Of a stretch of DNA of 64,000 bases, positions 34,425 to 43,234 are shown piece by piece. The stretch is from Streptomyces sp. 130. GTDB taxonomy: Bacteria; Actinomycetota; Actinomycetes; Streptomycetales; Streptomycetaceae. The stretch is taken from the NCBI RefSeq assembly GCF_007096885.1, contig NZ_VJNO01000017.1:1-64000 (forward strand), read 5' to 3'. Position numbers and translations under genes: made by a program. The notes beneath the pieces are model-generated. The model did not search any database. It was not told the DNA's origin and saw nothing but the letters and a program-made list of their open reading frames with translations. Each line of letters begins with the position of its first letter. Position 1 is the stretch's first letter.

Positions 34425-36142
34425 GGCGGGCGGTCACGAGCCGGGTCCGTCGCGCGCTCGCCGGACTGGGCCGGCCGAAGCCGGCGGACGCGGCCTCCGG
34501 GGCGGTGACCGGTCTGTTCTCGATCCCCGAGGGGATGGCGTACGCCTCGATCGCCGGTTTCAGCCCGGTCGCCGGTCTCTACGCGGGCGTCGTGCCCGCG
34601 GTCGTGGGCTCGCTGACCTCCCGTACCGTCCTCATGGTCACCACCCTGACGAGTGCGATCGCCCTGACCTCGAAGAGTGTCCTGTCGGACGCGGGGCTCG
34701 ACCCGAAGGACGCCGGCAATGTGGCCATGCTGACCGTGATGGTCGGCGCGGCGATGCTGCTCCTGGGGGTCCTGCGGCTCGGCGCGGTGATGAGCTTCGT
34801 GTCGAACGCGGTGATGACCGGCTTCTCCACCGGCATCGCCCTGCAGATCATGACGGGCGTGCTGAAGGACGCCACCGCCTATGCGCCCCAGGGGCACAAC
34901 AAGATCCGCCAGCTCGTCGACTGGCTGGTCCACGTCGGGAGCTGGCAGGGCGCGGCGACCGCCACCGCCGCCGTCACGATCGCGATCTGGGCGGCGGCCC
35001 GGGCCGTCAAACGCCTCGAACCCGTCGCCCTGCTGATCGCGATGGTCCTGACCAGCGCCGGGGCGGCACTCCTGTCCGCCGACGTGGAGCTGGTCGAGGA
35101 CATCGCCGCCATCCCCGCCGCCCTGCCCTCCTTCACCGCACCCGACCCGTCCGCCCTGCCGCACCTGATCGGCGGGGCGTTCTCGGTGGCGCTGGTCGCC
35201 CTCGCCCAGGCCGCCGGGATCGCGCCGTCGATGCCGAACCCGGACGGCACCCGCTCCGACGTGAACGGCGACTTCCGGTCCCAGGGGTACGCCAACCTCG
35301 CGGGCGGCCTGTTCCAGGCCATGCCGTCGGGCGGTTCGCTCTCGCGCACCGGTGTCGCGGTCTCGGCCGGGGCCCGCACCCGCTGGGCGGGGGTCGTCTC
35401 CGGTGTCTTCCTCGCCCTGGTCGTCCTGGTGGCCGGCTCGCTCGCCGAACACATCCCGATGCCCGTGATCGGCGGGCTGATCCTGGTCGTCGGCGGCGAG
35501 CTGATCTGGGGCAAGCGGCACGACATCCTCCTCGTGCTGCGTACCTCGTGGATGTCGTCGGCGGCGATGGTCCTCACCTTCCTGGCCACCACCCAGATCC
35601 CCCTCCAGCAGGCCATCGTCCTGGGTGCCGTGCTCTCCCTGCTGCTCTACTGCGCCCAGGCCGCGCGGCAGGCCGACCTCGTCGCCCTGCGCCGCGTCCC
35701 GGACGGCGCCGGTGGCACCGGACGCTGGGAGACCGCCGAGCCACCGGCGGCCCTCGCGCCGGGCACGGTCACCGTCCTCGATTACGCGGGCTCCTCCTTC
35801 TTCGCCGAGCTGCCCAGGATCGAGAGCCGGCTTCCGGCGGTGGACGGGGCGCGCGGGGCGGCCCTCGTGCTGGCCGTCCGCGCCCTGCCCGACGTGCCCT
35901 CCTCGGCGATGCTCAAGCTCCTCGACCGCTACGCCGCCCGCCTGGAGGACCAGGGCGGCCGGCTGATCCTGTGCGGCGTCGAGCCCGCCCTGCTCCGGCT
36001 CCTGGAACGCTCCGGCATCGCGGACCGCCTCGGCCCCGGCGGCATCGTCCCCGCCGCGCCGAGGATCTTCGGCCCGCTGGAGACCGCGTACGCGGAGGCG
36101 GACCGCTGGGCGTCCGGGCACTCGGCCACCGACCGGCCCTAG
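34421..36142 (+). CDS. SulP family sulfate permease with STAS domain
   Basis: This 573-residue anion transporter has a membrane domain with 10 or more helices, including the signature GLFSIPEGMAYASIAGFSP near residue 28. A C-terminal cytosolic STAS domain (about 445-560) follows. It imports sulfate or a related anion, fitting the upstream sulfatase. GTG 34421 overlaps the previous stop, indicating translational coupling. Confidence 0.9.
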   Translation: MRRAVTSRVRRALAGLGRPKPADAASGAVTGLFSIPEGMAYASIAGFSPVAGLYAGVVPAVVGSLTSRTVLMVTTLTSAIALTSKSVLSDAGLDPKDAGNVAMLTVMVGAAMLLLGVLRLGAVMSFVSNAVMTGFSTGIALQIMTGVLKDATAYAPQGHNKIRQLVDWLVHVGSWQGAATATAAVTIAIWAAARAVKRLEPVALLIAMVLTSAGAALLSADVELVEDIAAIPAALPSFTAPDPSALPHLIGGAFSVALVALAQAAGIAPSMPNPDGTRSDVNGDFRSQGYANLAGGLFQAMPSGGSLSRTGVAVSAGARTRWAGVVSGVFLALVVLVAGSLAEHIPMPVIGGLILVVGGELIWGKRHDILLVLRTSWMSSAAMVLTFLATTQIPLQQAIVLGAVLSLLLYCAQAARQADLVALRRVPDGAGGTGRWETAEPPAALAPGTVTVLDYAGSSFFAELPRIESRLPAVDGARGAALVLAVRALPDVPSSAMLKLLDRYAARLEDQGGRLILCGVEPALLRLLERSGIADRLGPGGIVPAAPRIFGPLETAYAEADRWASGHSATDRP

Positions 36143-36172
36143 GCGTACTGCCCTGTGAGGTTGCGGCAGGTC

Positions 36173-36523
36173 TCAGCAGGGCGAACCGCAGTCCCTGGCC
36201 GCCTGCGGTTCGGCCAGGACGTCGAGTCCGTAGCCGAGGGCGGTGAGGGCGGCGACGGCTGCCACCAGCCCGAGCGCGGTGCGCCACCGCTTGCGTACGG
36301 CGGCGAAGAGGGCCAGGGCCGTGAGGGTGCCGCCGAGCAGCAGCAGCGGGAGGCCCAGGAACAGCACGTCGGTGTTGCGCTCGCCCTCGAAGGCGCCGGA
36401 CAGGCCGCTCCTGCCGTACGGAAGCCAGACCGCGAGGCCCGCGAGGGCGCCGAGCGCCGCCGAGAGGAGCCCGGCGGCACCGGTGAGAGCTTCGCGGCGG
36501 GGGTTCGTGTGTGCGGTGTCCAT
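36173..36523 (-). CDS. Small membrane protein of unknown function
   Basis: The 116-residue protein has three predicted membrane helices (about 13-35, 51-72 and 80-103). A polar, charged loop with FEGERNTDVL lies before the second helix, and the tail is Cys-containing. I do not recognise a family. It is 33 bp from the end of the next TetR gene on the same strand, so co-transcription is likely. Confidence 0.6.
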   Translation of the reverse strand: MDTAHTNPRREALTGAAGLLSAALGALAGLAVWLPYGRSGLSGAFEGERNTDVLFLGLPLLLLGGTLTALALFAAVRKRWRTALGLVAAVAALTALGYGLDVLAEPQAARDCGSPC

Positions 36524-36556
36524 GTGGGGAGAGACGTCCGGCGGGGCCGGGGAGTT

Positions 36557-37141
36557 TCAATCCTCAACGATCGGGTCCGACAGGGCCTGGAGCGCGGGGC
36601 GGAGCAGTGCGGCGATGCGCTCCGCGGGAGCCTCCCGGAGCACGGGCAGGCCGAGCAGCTGGTGGCCGATGGTCACGCCGAGCAGCGCGGTGACCATCAG
36701 CGCGGCACGCAGTTCGGGGTCGTCGGCGTCCGGGAGGGCGGCGCCGACGCTGTCGGTCTGCCGGCCGAGAGCGGCACGTATGTGGTCGGCCGCCGCCCGG
36801 TCGGTGAGCATCGACCGCATCATCGCGAGCGTGCCCTCGGGCAGACCGCCGAGCTTGACGCCGAGCGAGGCCATCAGCTGATCGACGAGCCCGTCGCCGT
36901 CCGCCGCCGCCGGCGGGACGGGCAGCGCCTGCACGGCCTGCCCGAACAGCTCCCGCTTGGAGCCGAAGTACTGCATGACCAGGGCCGGATCGACGCCCGC
37001 CGCGCTCGCCACCGCGCGGATGGTGGTGCGCTCGAAGCCCTTCTCGGCGAACAGCTCCCGGGCGCTGCCGAGGATGCGTGCCTCGGTCGCCCGGCGGCGG
37101 TCGGCGCGGGACCGGTGGGGGGTCGTCGTCACGCCGCTCAC
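36557..37141 (-). CDS. TetR family transcriptional regulator
   Basis: This 194-residue regulator has an N-terminal HTH (TIRAVASAAGVDPALVMQYF, about residues 41-60) and an AcrR-like C-terminal ligand domain. The GTG at 37141 was chosen; a GTG nine bases later is equally possible. It is divergent from the NTF2-like gene and probably binds the palindrome in the gap. Confidence 0.85.
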   Translation of the reverse strand: MSGVTTTPHRSRADRRRATEARILGSARELFAEKGFERTTIRAVASAAGVDPALVMQYFGSKRELFGQAVQALPVPPAAADGDGLVDQLMASLGVKLGGLPEGTLAMMRSMLTDRAAADHIRAALGRQTDSVGAALPDADDPELRAALMVTALLGVTIGHQLLGLPVLREAPAERIAALLRPALQALSDPIVED

Positions 37142-37151
37142 TCTACAGCCG

Positions 37152-37202
37152 TTGACCGAACGTGCGGCCGGAGCCTACCGTGGTTGGGTCAACATCTGTT
37201 GA
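37152..37202 (+). promoter_or_regulatory. Promoter and operator of the NTF2-like gene
   Basis: TTGACC (37152-37157) and TACCGT (37176-37181) are spaced by 18 bp. Just downstream lies the palindrome TCAACA-TC-TGTTGA (37189-37202), ideally placed for repression by the divergent TetR protein. Confidence 0.55.
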
Positions 37203-37219
37203 GCGAATGGGAGTGTTCC

Positions 37220-37645
37220 GTGCCGTATCCGGAGGCATCCGCCGCGCGCACGCCCCGCGAGGTGCTGACCCGCTACTACCAAGCCATGATCGACAAGTCG
37301 CCGGACGACCTCGCCGACCTCTACGCCGCCGACGCGCTGCACGAGTTCCCGTTCGCCGCCCCCGGCTTCCCGCCCCGCTTCGAGGGCCGCGAGGCCGTGC
37401 GCGCCGGATACCGGGCGGCCTGGGGCGCGAGCCCCGCCGAGGTGCGCGAGGTGCGGAGGGTCGCGGCGTACGAGACCGCCGATCCGGGCGTGCTCGTCGC
37501 GGAGCACGTCGTGGTGGGGGCGGTGCCGGGCAGGTCCGGTGAGTTCACCGTGCCCGGCCTGCTGGTGCTGCACGTCCGGGACGGGCTGCTCACGCGCGTA
37601 CGCGACTACATGGACGCCTCGGGGGTCGCGGACGCCCGGAGGTGA
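37220..37645 (+). CDS. SnoaL/NTF2-like protein
   Basis: This 141-residue alpha+beta cone protein has an N-terminal helix (PREVLTRYYQAMIDKSPDDLADLY) followed by DALHEFPFAAPGFPPRFEGREAV. This is the usual SnoaL-like polyketide-cyclase/dehydratase fold. It may bind or isomerise a small hydrophobic compound. GTG 37220 follows GGGAG. It is divergent from, and probably regulated by, the TetR protein. Confidence 0.8.
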   Translation: MPYPEASAARTPREVLTRYYQAMIDKSPDDLADLYAADALHEFPFAAPGFPPRFEGREAVRAGYRAAWGASPAEVREVRRVAAYETADPGVLVAEHVVVGAVPGRSGEFTVPGLLVLHVRDGLLTRVRDYMDASGVADARR

Positions 37646-37699
37646 GGGGCGCGGTGGGCGACCGCCCCGTATGTCCACGGCGGACCGCCCGCTTGGGCA

Positions 37700-37771
37700 C
37701 GTACACCGGACGGTGCAGCGGGCCCCGATGACGACACCGTCCGGTGTACGGCCGGGTGTCCTCATCGGGGC
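37700..37771. repeat. Interleaved inverted repeats upstream of the DUF998 gene
   Basis: Arm A (37700-37715, CGTACACCGGACGGTG) is complementary to A' (37735-37750). Arm B (37722-37738) is complementary to B' (37755-37771) at 16 of 17 positions. B and A' overlap by 4 nt, so the two hairpins exclude each other. Each A arm contains the dyad CACCG-N2-CGGTG, and the two copies are 31 bp apart. Confidence 0.7.
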
Positions 37772-37835
37772 GACGCGGCGGCCCTCGTTCCCTCCGTAGG
37801 TTCTGGATCACCGGAACGACACCGAGGAGGACGGC

Positions 37836-38498
37836 ATGACGGCCACGGACACGGCTTCGCCAGTGGGAGTAAGGGCCTCGCTCACCCTGATCGGCATCGG
37901 GGCCCTGGCGATGGCGGCGTTGGAGATGCTGAACCCGGAGTACGACCTGGTGAGCGAGACCCTCAGCCGGTACGTGCACGGCACGGCCGGCTGGCTTCTC
38001 CCGGCCGCGCTGCTGGCCGTCGGCGCCGCCTCCGCCGTTCTCGTGGTACGCCTCGGCGCCGGGACCGGGCGGGCGGGCCGGGCGGCGCTCGTGGTGTGGA
38101 CGGGCGCCATCATGGTCGCGGGCCTCTTCCCGGCGGACCCACCCGGCCACTGGAGCCGTCCCTCCCTCTCCGAACTCGTCCACGGCAACGCCGCCTTCCT
38201 CGCCTTCGCCGCACTGCCGACCGCCGCCGTGCTGCTCCGCGGGACGCTCGCGGCCCGGCGGCCCGCTCTGCGCACTGCCCTCAGCACCCTCACCGTGGTC
38301 TCGGGCACGGCCACGGCGGCCCTGGCGGTCCTCCTCGTCGACGTGATGGACGGCGGCCCGTCGCTGGGGCTGGGCGGCGCCCCCACGCTCGTCGGTCTCG
38401 TCGAACGCCTGGTACTCGCCGCCGACTTCGGGTGGATCGCGCTTGCCGTAGCCGCTGCGGGCGCCCGCGGGCAGCAGGGACGGGACCGTCGTGCATGA
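37836..38498 (+). CDS. DUF998 integral membrane protein
   Basis: This 220-residue protein has six predicted membrane helices. It matches the DUF998 pattern: EYDLVSETLSRYVHGTAGWL after the first helix and GLFPADPPGHWSRPSLSELVHG in the middle. The function is unknown. It is followed immediately by a two-component system, whose kinase overlaps its end. Confidence 0.8.
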   Translation: MTATDTASPVGVRASLTLIGIGALAMAALEMLNPEYDLVSETLSRYVHGTAGWLLPAALLAVGAASAVLVVRLGAGTGRAGRAALVVWTGAIMVAGLFPADPPGHWSRPSLSELVHGNAAFLAFAALPTAAVLLRGTLAARRPALRTALSTLTVVSGTATAALAVLLVDVMDGGPSLGLGGAPTLVGLVERLVLAADFGWIALAVAAAGARGQQGRDRRA

Positions 38499-39696
38499 TC
38501 CGCGCATGGACCGACCCGGCACCCCCGCTCCCGCCGACCCACGCGCGGTCCGGCTCGTCGACCGGCTTCTCGCGGTCGGCACCGCCGTCGCCGTCCTGGC
38601 CGGTACCGCCCGGCTCGGCGGCCGGCTGGACATCGCGGGAGCCCTGCCACTCGCCCTGTGGCTGGGCCTGCTCCTTCTGGTGCGCTGCCGGTGGCCGCTC
38701 GCCGTGCTGCTGCTGAGCGTGCAGGCGGTCGTCGTGTTCCGTACCTCCGGACTCACCGATGCCGGCTGGGTGTGGCCGGTCTCCGCCGCGTACGCCACGC
38801 TGGCTGCCGACGACCGGCCGGGCCGCCCCGGCCTCCCGTGGGCGGCCGGTGTCGGCCTGGCGGAACTGGCCTTCGCCGCGACCTGGGACACGACGGCCGG
38901 CGGCGCCACCCCGCGCGAGGTCCTCGGCTCCCTGGGCGTCGAGGCCCTGTGGCTGGCGGTGCTCCTCGCCGCCGCGACTGCCTACCGCAACCGCCTCCGC
39001 TGGCGCGCCGAACTCGACGAGCGCCTGCTGCGGGCAGCGCGGGAAAGAGACCTGGAGGCCGACCGGCGGATCGCGGAGGCCCACCTGGAGATCGCCCGCG
39101 AACTGCATGACGTCGTCGGGCACACCCTCACCGTCGTCGGTATCCAGCTGCGGGTCGCGGCCGAGGTTCTGGACGACTCACCGGAGGAGGCGCGGGCCGC
39201 GCTCGCCACCGCCCAGCAGGTCCGTACCGAGGCGGTACGGGACCTCCGCGCGCTCGTCCACGTGCTGCGCGCGCCGGGAGGGGCGGCCCCGGAAGACCCC
39301 GTGGCCGGAGTCCCCCACGTCACGGCGCTCGTCGACCGGATGCGGTCGGCGGAGCTGGACATCCGGCTGGAGACGTCCGGCGACGTCACCGCCGTGCCCG
39401 CACCGGTCTCCCTCGCTGTCCACCGCATCGTTCAGGAGGCCCTCACCAACACGGTCCGCCATGCCGGAGCCTCGCGGGCCGACGTGAGCGTCCGATGCGG
39501 CCGGGAGCGGGTGGAGGTGCGCGTCACCGACGACGGCCGGAACACGGCGGAGACATCGGAAACGGCCGGGCACGGGGTACGCGGCATGGACGAGCGGGTC
39601 CGGGCGCTCGGCGGTGACTTCTCCGCCGGACCGCGCGGCGAGGGCGGCGGATGGGTCGTGCGGGCCGCCATCCCTGTGCCAGGCTTCCGCTCATGA
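38491..39696 (+). CDS. NarL-type sensor histidine kinase
   Basis: This 401-residue kinase has four to five N-terminal membrane helices (about 20-165). A HisKA_3 dimerization domain has the phospho-His in ARELHDVVGHTLTVVGIQ. The HATPase domain has VQEALTNTVRHAGAS (N box) and TDDGRN (G1). The GTG at 38491 (GGGAC upstream) was used; ATG 38506 is an alternative. It overlaps the response regulator by 4 bp. Confidence 0.88.
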   Translation: MHDPRMDRPGTPAPADPRAVRLVDRLLAVGTAVAVLAGTARLGGRLDIAGALPLALWLGLLLLVRCRWPLAVLLLSVQAVVVFRTSGLTDAGWVWPVSAAYATLAADDRPGRPGLPWAAGVGLAELAFAATWDTTAGGATPREVLGSLGVEALWLAVLLAAATAYRNRLRWRAELDERLLRAARERDLEADRRIAEAHLEIARELHDVVGHTLTVVGIQLRVAAEVLDDSPEEARAALATAQQVRTEAVRDLRALVHVLRAPGGAAPEDPVAGVPHVTALVDRMRSAELDIRLETSGDVTAVPAPVSLAVHRIVQEALTNTVRHAGASRADVSVRCGRERVEVRVTDDGRNTAETSETAGHGVRGMDERVRALGGDFSAGPRGEGGGWVVRAAIPVPGFRS

Positions 39697-40382
39697 CGAT
39701 CAAGGTGATCCTGGCCGACGACCAGGCCCTGGTACGTGCCGGTTTCAGCAGCCTCCTCGCCCGCGCCGAGGGCATCGAGGTCATCGGCGAGGCGGGCACG
39801 GGCGACGAGGCCGTCCGCACGGCCCGCGCCGTCCGCCCCGACGTCGTCCTCATGGACATCCGCATGCCCGGTACGGACGGCCTCACCGCCACCCGGAAAA
39901 TCGTCGAGGACCCCGAACTGGCCGGCTGCCGGGTCATCGTCCTCACGACCTTCGAGACCGACGAGTACGTCTTCGCGGCCCTGAGCGCCGGCGCGAGCGG
40001 CTTCCTCACCAAGGAGATCGAACCGGACGAGCTGCGCCAAGCCGTCCGGTCGGTGGCGGCCGGCGACGCGCTGCTCTCACCGAGCGCGACCCGCCGGGTG
40101 ATCGAGCAGTTCGCGCGCCGCCCGGTGGCCCCCGTCGACACCGCCGAACGGCTCGCCGTGCTCACCGCCCGGGAAGTCGAGGTGACCCGCCTGATCGCAA
40201 CCGGCCTGTCCAACGACCAGATCGCCGCACAGCTCTTCATCAGTCCGCTCACCGCCAAGACCCACGTCACCCGCGCGATCGCCAAGCTCAACGTCCGTGA
40301 CCGCGCCCAACTGGTGATCCTCGCGTACGAGACGGGCCTGGTCCGCGCCGGTGGCTGGGACCCGGTAGTGCGTCCTGCGTGA
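39693..40382 (+). CDS. NarL/FixJ family response regulator
   Basis: The 229-residue regulator has a receiver domain (MTIKVILADDQALVRAGF) with phosphoacceptor D in RPDVVLMDIRMPG and Lys in FLTKEIE. A LuxR-type HTH (TAREVEVTRLIATGLSNDQI) lies near residue 165. ATGA overlap with the kinase shows they form a pair. The DUF998 gene and its CACCG-N2-CGGTG dyads are possible targets. Confidence 0.92.
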   Translation: MTIKVILADDQALVRAGFSSLLARAEGIEVIGEAGTGDEAVRTARAVRPDVVLMDIRMPGTDGLTATRKIVEDPELAGCRVIVLTTFETDEYVFAALSAGASGFLTKEIEPDELRQAVRSVAAGDALLSPSATRRVIEQFARRPVAPVDTAERLAVLTAREVEVTRLIATGLSNDQIAAQLFISPLTAKTHVTRAIAKLNVRDRAQLVILAYETGLVRAGGWDPVVRPA

Positions 40383-40465
40383 CGCGAGTGCAACCGGCCG
40401 ATCCAGAGCTCGATGACGAACCGCCCGCCCGGCGCGAGGTGGCGTGCGGCGTTCCGGGAACGGGC

Positions 40466-41263
40466 CTAAGCGGCACCGGGCGGTTCCGCTTCACGGCACT
40501 CCCGGCAGTGGCCCGGCTCCGGTGCTCTGAAGACGCGTTCGCAGCGGTCGCAGTCCTGGAGGGGGACGGCCTCGGGGGCCGTCCGTTCCGGTGCGGTGGG
40601 CAGCGGGGGTGGGAGGAGGTCGGTCAGGCGGGTGCGGAGGAATCCGGCCGGGTGCCTGACGACGGGCGGCAGGTCGCTGGTCAGGGCGTGCCGGACGGCG
40701 GCGGGGCGTACGTTGCGGTCGAGCCAGGTGGTGACCTCGGGGGCGATTTGGCTGATGTCCCGTGCGGACAGCGTGAGTTGGGGCGCGTGGCGGCGGAGCC
40801 CCGCGAGCAGGTCGGCGGCGGCCCGGTGCCGCGTCTCGACCGGGATGGGTGGCGGGGGCGGCTGCTTGCACGGAGCGGGGGAGGCGACCGGTGCCGATGC
40901 CGATGCGATGGCGTGGGGCTGGTTGTACGACGTCGTACGGGTGACGACGCGGCCGTTCGGGAGGCGGAGGCGGCTGCGGCGCAGATACCCGGCGGCCTCC
41001 AGCTCGCGCAGCGCGGCGGTGATCCGGGCCTCGCTCTCCGGGAAGCGGGCGGCGAGGCACTTGATGCCCACCCTGGCCCCGGCGGGCAGTGACTGGATGT
41101 GCGCGGCGAGCCCGATCGCGAGGAGCGAGAGGTCCGGGTGCTGGGCGAGGTGGTTGCCGATCACCGTAAAGCCGGACGTGTGGCGGACGTTGACATGCTG
41201 GACGCCTGCGGCGGGGGAGCCGGAAGGGGCGCGCGAGGGCGCGATAACCTGCGAGGTAGCCAT
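40466..41263 (-). CDS. Winged-helix protein with C-terminal zinc ribbon
   Basis: This 265-residue protein is of a type common in Streptomyces. The N-terminal half has a winged-helix domain (LAARFPESEARITAALRELEAAGYLRR). A Pro/Ala linker follows, then a helical region. The C-terminus carries CDRCERVFRAPEPGHCREC, a zinc-ribbon-like C-x2-C-x11-C-x2-C. It is probably a DNA-binding regulator; the target is unknown. Confidence 0.7.
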   Translation of the reverse strand: MATSQVIAPSRAPSGSPAAGVQHVNVRHTSGFTVIGNHLAQHPDLSLLAIGLAAHIQSLPAGARVGIKCLAARFPESEARITAALRELEAAGYLRRSRLRLPNGRVVTRTTSYNQPHAIASASAPVASPAPCKQPPPPPIPVETRHRAAADLLAGLRRHAPQLTLSARDISQIAPEVTTWLDRNVRPAAVRHALTSDLPPVVRHPAGFLRTRLTDLLPPPLPTAPERTAPEAVPLQDCDRCERVFRAPEPGHCRECREAEPPGAA

Positions 41264-41534
41264 CAGGAAGCTGCTTCTTCCGCGTTGGTCAGGCCCTCGG
41301 TGGAGATTCCTGTCTCGCCGGGGGCCGTCACGTTCTGTGGTGTTGATGTCGCGGCGAGCATATGCCAGGCAACCGGTCCAGAATCCAGCCCAGTTGGCCT
41401 AGTTCACTCGCGCGAGTGATGCAGGTCAGAGCGGGGTGGGGTGGGGTTTGGTCCGGTTCTTTCTCAGGTTCTTTGAAAGCCTTTCTACGTCGCGAAGGAC
41501 CGCGACCCGGTGGCCCGGGACGCGGTCGGGGACG
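41264..41534. other. Intergenic region with perfect 16-bp palindrome
   Basis: No gene is seen in these 271 bp. They include TCACTCGCGCGAGTGA (41404-41419), a perfect palindrome and likely binding site for a local dimeric regulator. Confidence 0.6.
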
Positions 41535-41960
41535 TCACGGTACGAGGTCGAGCTCGGCCCAGACCGTCTTGCGCGGCACCGGCCCCTCCTCGACGCCCCA
41601 GCGGTCCGCCAGCGCCGCGACGATCAGCAGCCCGCGCCCGCTCTCGGCGTACGGACCCGGGTGGTCCGGAACGGGCAGACGGTCACTCCGCGTGTCCGTC
41701 AGCTCGATGCGCAGCCGCGTCGCGTCGCTCACGGTGAGGCTCAGCCGGAAGTCCCGTCCCGGCACGCGCCCGTGCGTGGCCGCGTTCGCGGCCAGCTCGG
41801 CGACGATGTGCGCGGCGGCCTCGGTGGGGAGCCCCCAGTCGCCCAAATGCGCCGTGGTGAGCAGCCGGGCGAGGCGTGCGCCCCGGCGCGTGGGGGAGAG
41901 CAGCACGGCGAACTGCCGGGCGGGAGCGGAACGTTCGGTTCGGGTGATTTCTCGATTCAC
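41535..41960 (-). CDS. ATP-binding anti-sigma-factor-like protein (HATPase_c_2)
   Basis: This 141-residue GHKL ATPase domain resembles RsbW/SpoIIAB. It has an N box AELAANAATHGR and a G box ESGRGLLIVAALADRWG. It has no sensor or dimerization domain. In Streptomyces such genes often sit beside XRE-DUF5753 and DUF397 genes, as here, in WhiJ/AbaA-type loci. Confidence 0.82.
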   Translation of the reverse strand: MNREITRTERSAPARQFAVLLSPTRRGARLARLLTTAHLGDWGLPTEAAAHIVAELAANAATHGRVPGRDFRLSLTVSDATRLRIELTDTRSDRLPVPDHPGPYAESGRGLLIVAALADRWGVEEGPVPRKTVWAELDLVP

Positions 41961-42122
41961 GTCACTCAGGGTGGCCGTGGGCGCCTACCGTGAACAGTGA
42001 CTCGGCGCTTACGTACGGTCATTGTCCCGAGCTTGTCCAGCGTTGTCCCCGCTGTACGGGGTGACGCCCGGGGGACGTACACGGTTGAGGAAGAACGGCA
42101 CGCGTGCGGAAGCGGGGCACGG

Positions 42123-43004
42123 ATGAGTGTGGACGAGATCGGTACGCAGTGGCAGCCCGACGCGGGCGCCGACGAGCCGGGCTGGGACGTGGACCCGGAC
42201 GACGAGTCGGGCGTCGCGGTGGTCGCTGCGGTGGGCCGCCAGCTCCGGGCATGGCGGGAGGCGGCGGGCCTGACGGCTGCGGAGTTCGGGACGCGGCTGG
42301 GGTACGGGGAGAACCTGGTCTACAAGGTGGAGGGCGGGCGGAGGATTCCCCGGCCGGAGCTGTTGGACAAGGCGGATGAGGTGTGCGGGGCGGCGGGGAA
42401 GATCGCCGCGATGAAGCAGGACTTGGTGGCGGTGAGGTACCCGAAGAAGATTCGCGAGCTGGCGAAGATGGAAGCGCAGGCCGTCGAACTCTCGGCCTAC
42501 GGAAGCCACAACATCCACGGTCTGTTGCAGACGGAGGAGTACGCCCGGGCGCTGTTCGGGATGCGGCGGCCCGCCTTCTCCTCCGACGAAGTCGATCGCC
42601 TGGTGGCTGCCCGTATGGCCCGAAAATCGATCTTCAGCCGCTCACCCGCGCCGGAGCTCAGCTTTGTGCAGGAAGAGGCGACGCTGCGGCGCCCTCTCGG
42701 GGGCAGAATGGTCCTGCGGCGTCAGCTCGAACACCTGTTGGAGGTAGGGGAGTTGCGGAACGTTGAAATCCAGGTGATGCCGACCAACCGCGAGGACCAT
42801 GCGGGAATGGGTGGGGTGATGCAGGTGCTGAAGTTCAAGGATGGGTCTGCGGTGGGGCGTTCCGAAGGCGAGTTCGGTAGTCGGCCGGTCTCGGATCCGA
42901 GGCACCTGCGAATCATCGAGCTGCGAACTGGGATCATGCGGGCTCAGGCTCTCACGCCTCGGGAGTCGCGGGCCTTCATCGAGCAAGTACTGGGAGAGAC
43001 ATGA
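42123..43004 (+). CDS. XRE-family DUF5753 regulator (WhiJ-like)
   Basis: This 293-residue regulator has an N-terminal Xre HTH (GRQLRAWREAAGLTAAEFG and GENLVYKVEGGRR, about residues 35-85). A DUF5753 domain (SAYGSHNIHGLLQTEEYARALF onwards) follows. The ATG at 42123 was chosen because the Xre domain begins soon after. It overlaps the downstream DUF397 gene by 4 bp. In WhiJ/Scr1-type systems the small DUF397 partner modulates the regulator. Confidence 0.85.
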   Translation: MSVDEIGTQWQPDAGADEPGWDVDPDDESGVAVVAAVGRQLRAWREAAGLTAAEFGTRLGYGENLVYKVEGGRRIPRPELLDKADEVCGAAGKIAAMKQDLVAVRYPKKIRELAKMEAQAVELSAYGSHNIHGLLQTEEYARALFGMRRPAFSSDEVDRLVAARMARKSIFSRSPAPELSFVQEEATLRRPLGGRMVLRRQLEHLLEVGELRNVEIQVMPTNREDHAGMGGVMQVLKFKDGSAVGRSEGEFGSRPVSDPRHLRIIELRTGIMRAQALTPRESRAFIEQVLGET

Positions 43005-43210
43005 TCAGCGAGAACTCTGGCGCCGACGCTCCTCGGCTGGAGTGGTTCAAGAGCAGCTACAGCGACAGCAGCGACAGCAACGAGTGCGTAGAGGTCGCGG
43101 CGGCGCCCGGTGCGGTGCACGTCCGTGACTCCAAGGACCTCTCCGTGCCGGAGCTGGCCTTCGGCGAGACGGCATGGGCGGGCTTCGTTTCGTACGCCGC
43201 CGACTGCTGA
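43001..43210 (+). CDS. DUF397 protein (copy 1)
   Basis: The 69-residue small protein has the DUF397 hallmarks: LEWFKSSYSDSS, CVEVAAAPGAVHVRDSKD and AWAGFV. It is coupled to the XRE gene by ATGA overlap and followed by a second copy, about 75% similar. It is a likely partner of the XRE-DUF5753 protein. Confidence 0.85.
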   Translation: MISENSGADAPRLEWFKSSYSDSSDSNECVEVAAAPGAVHVRDSKDLSVPELAFGETAWAGFVSYAADC

Positions 43211-43234
43211 TTCTTCACGCGCTGGGAGAGGGAC

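Noticed and set aside
42104..42379. Alternative-frame ORF within the XRE gene
   Set aside because: It is an Arg/Gly-rich shadow of the XRE-DUF5753 gene in another frame.
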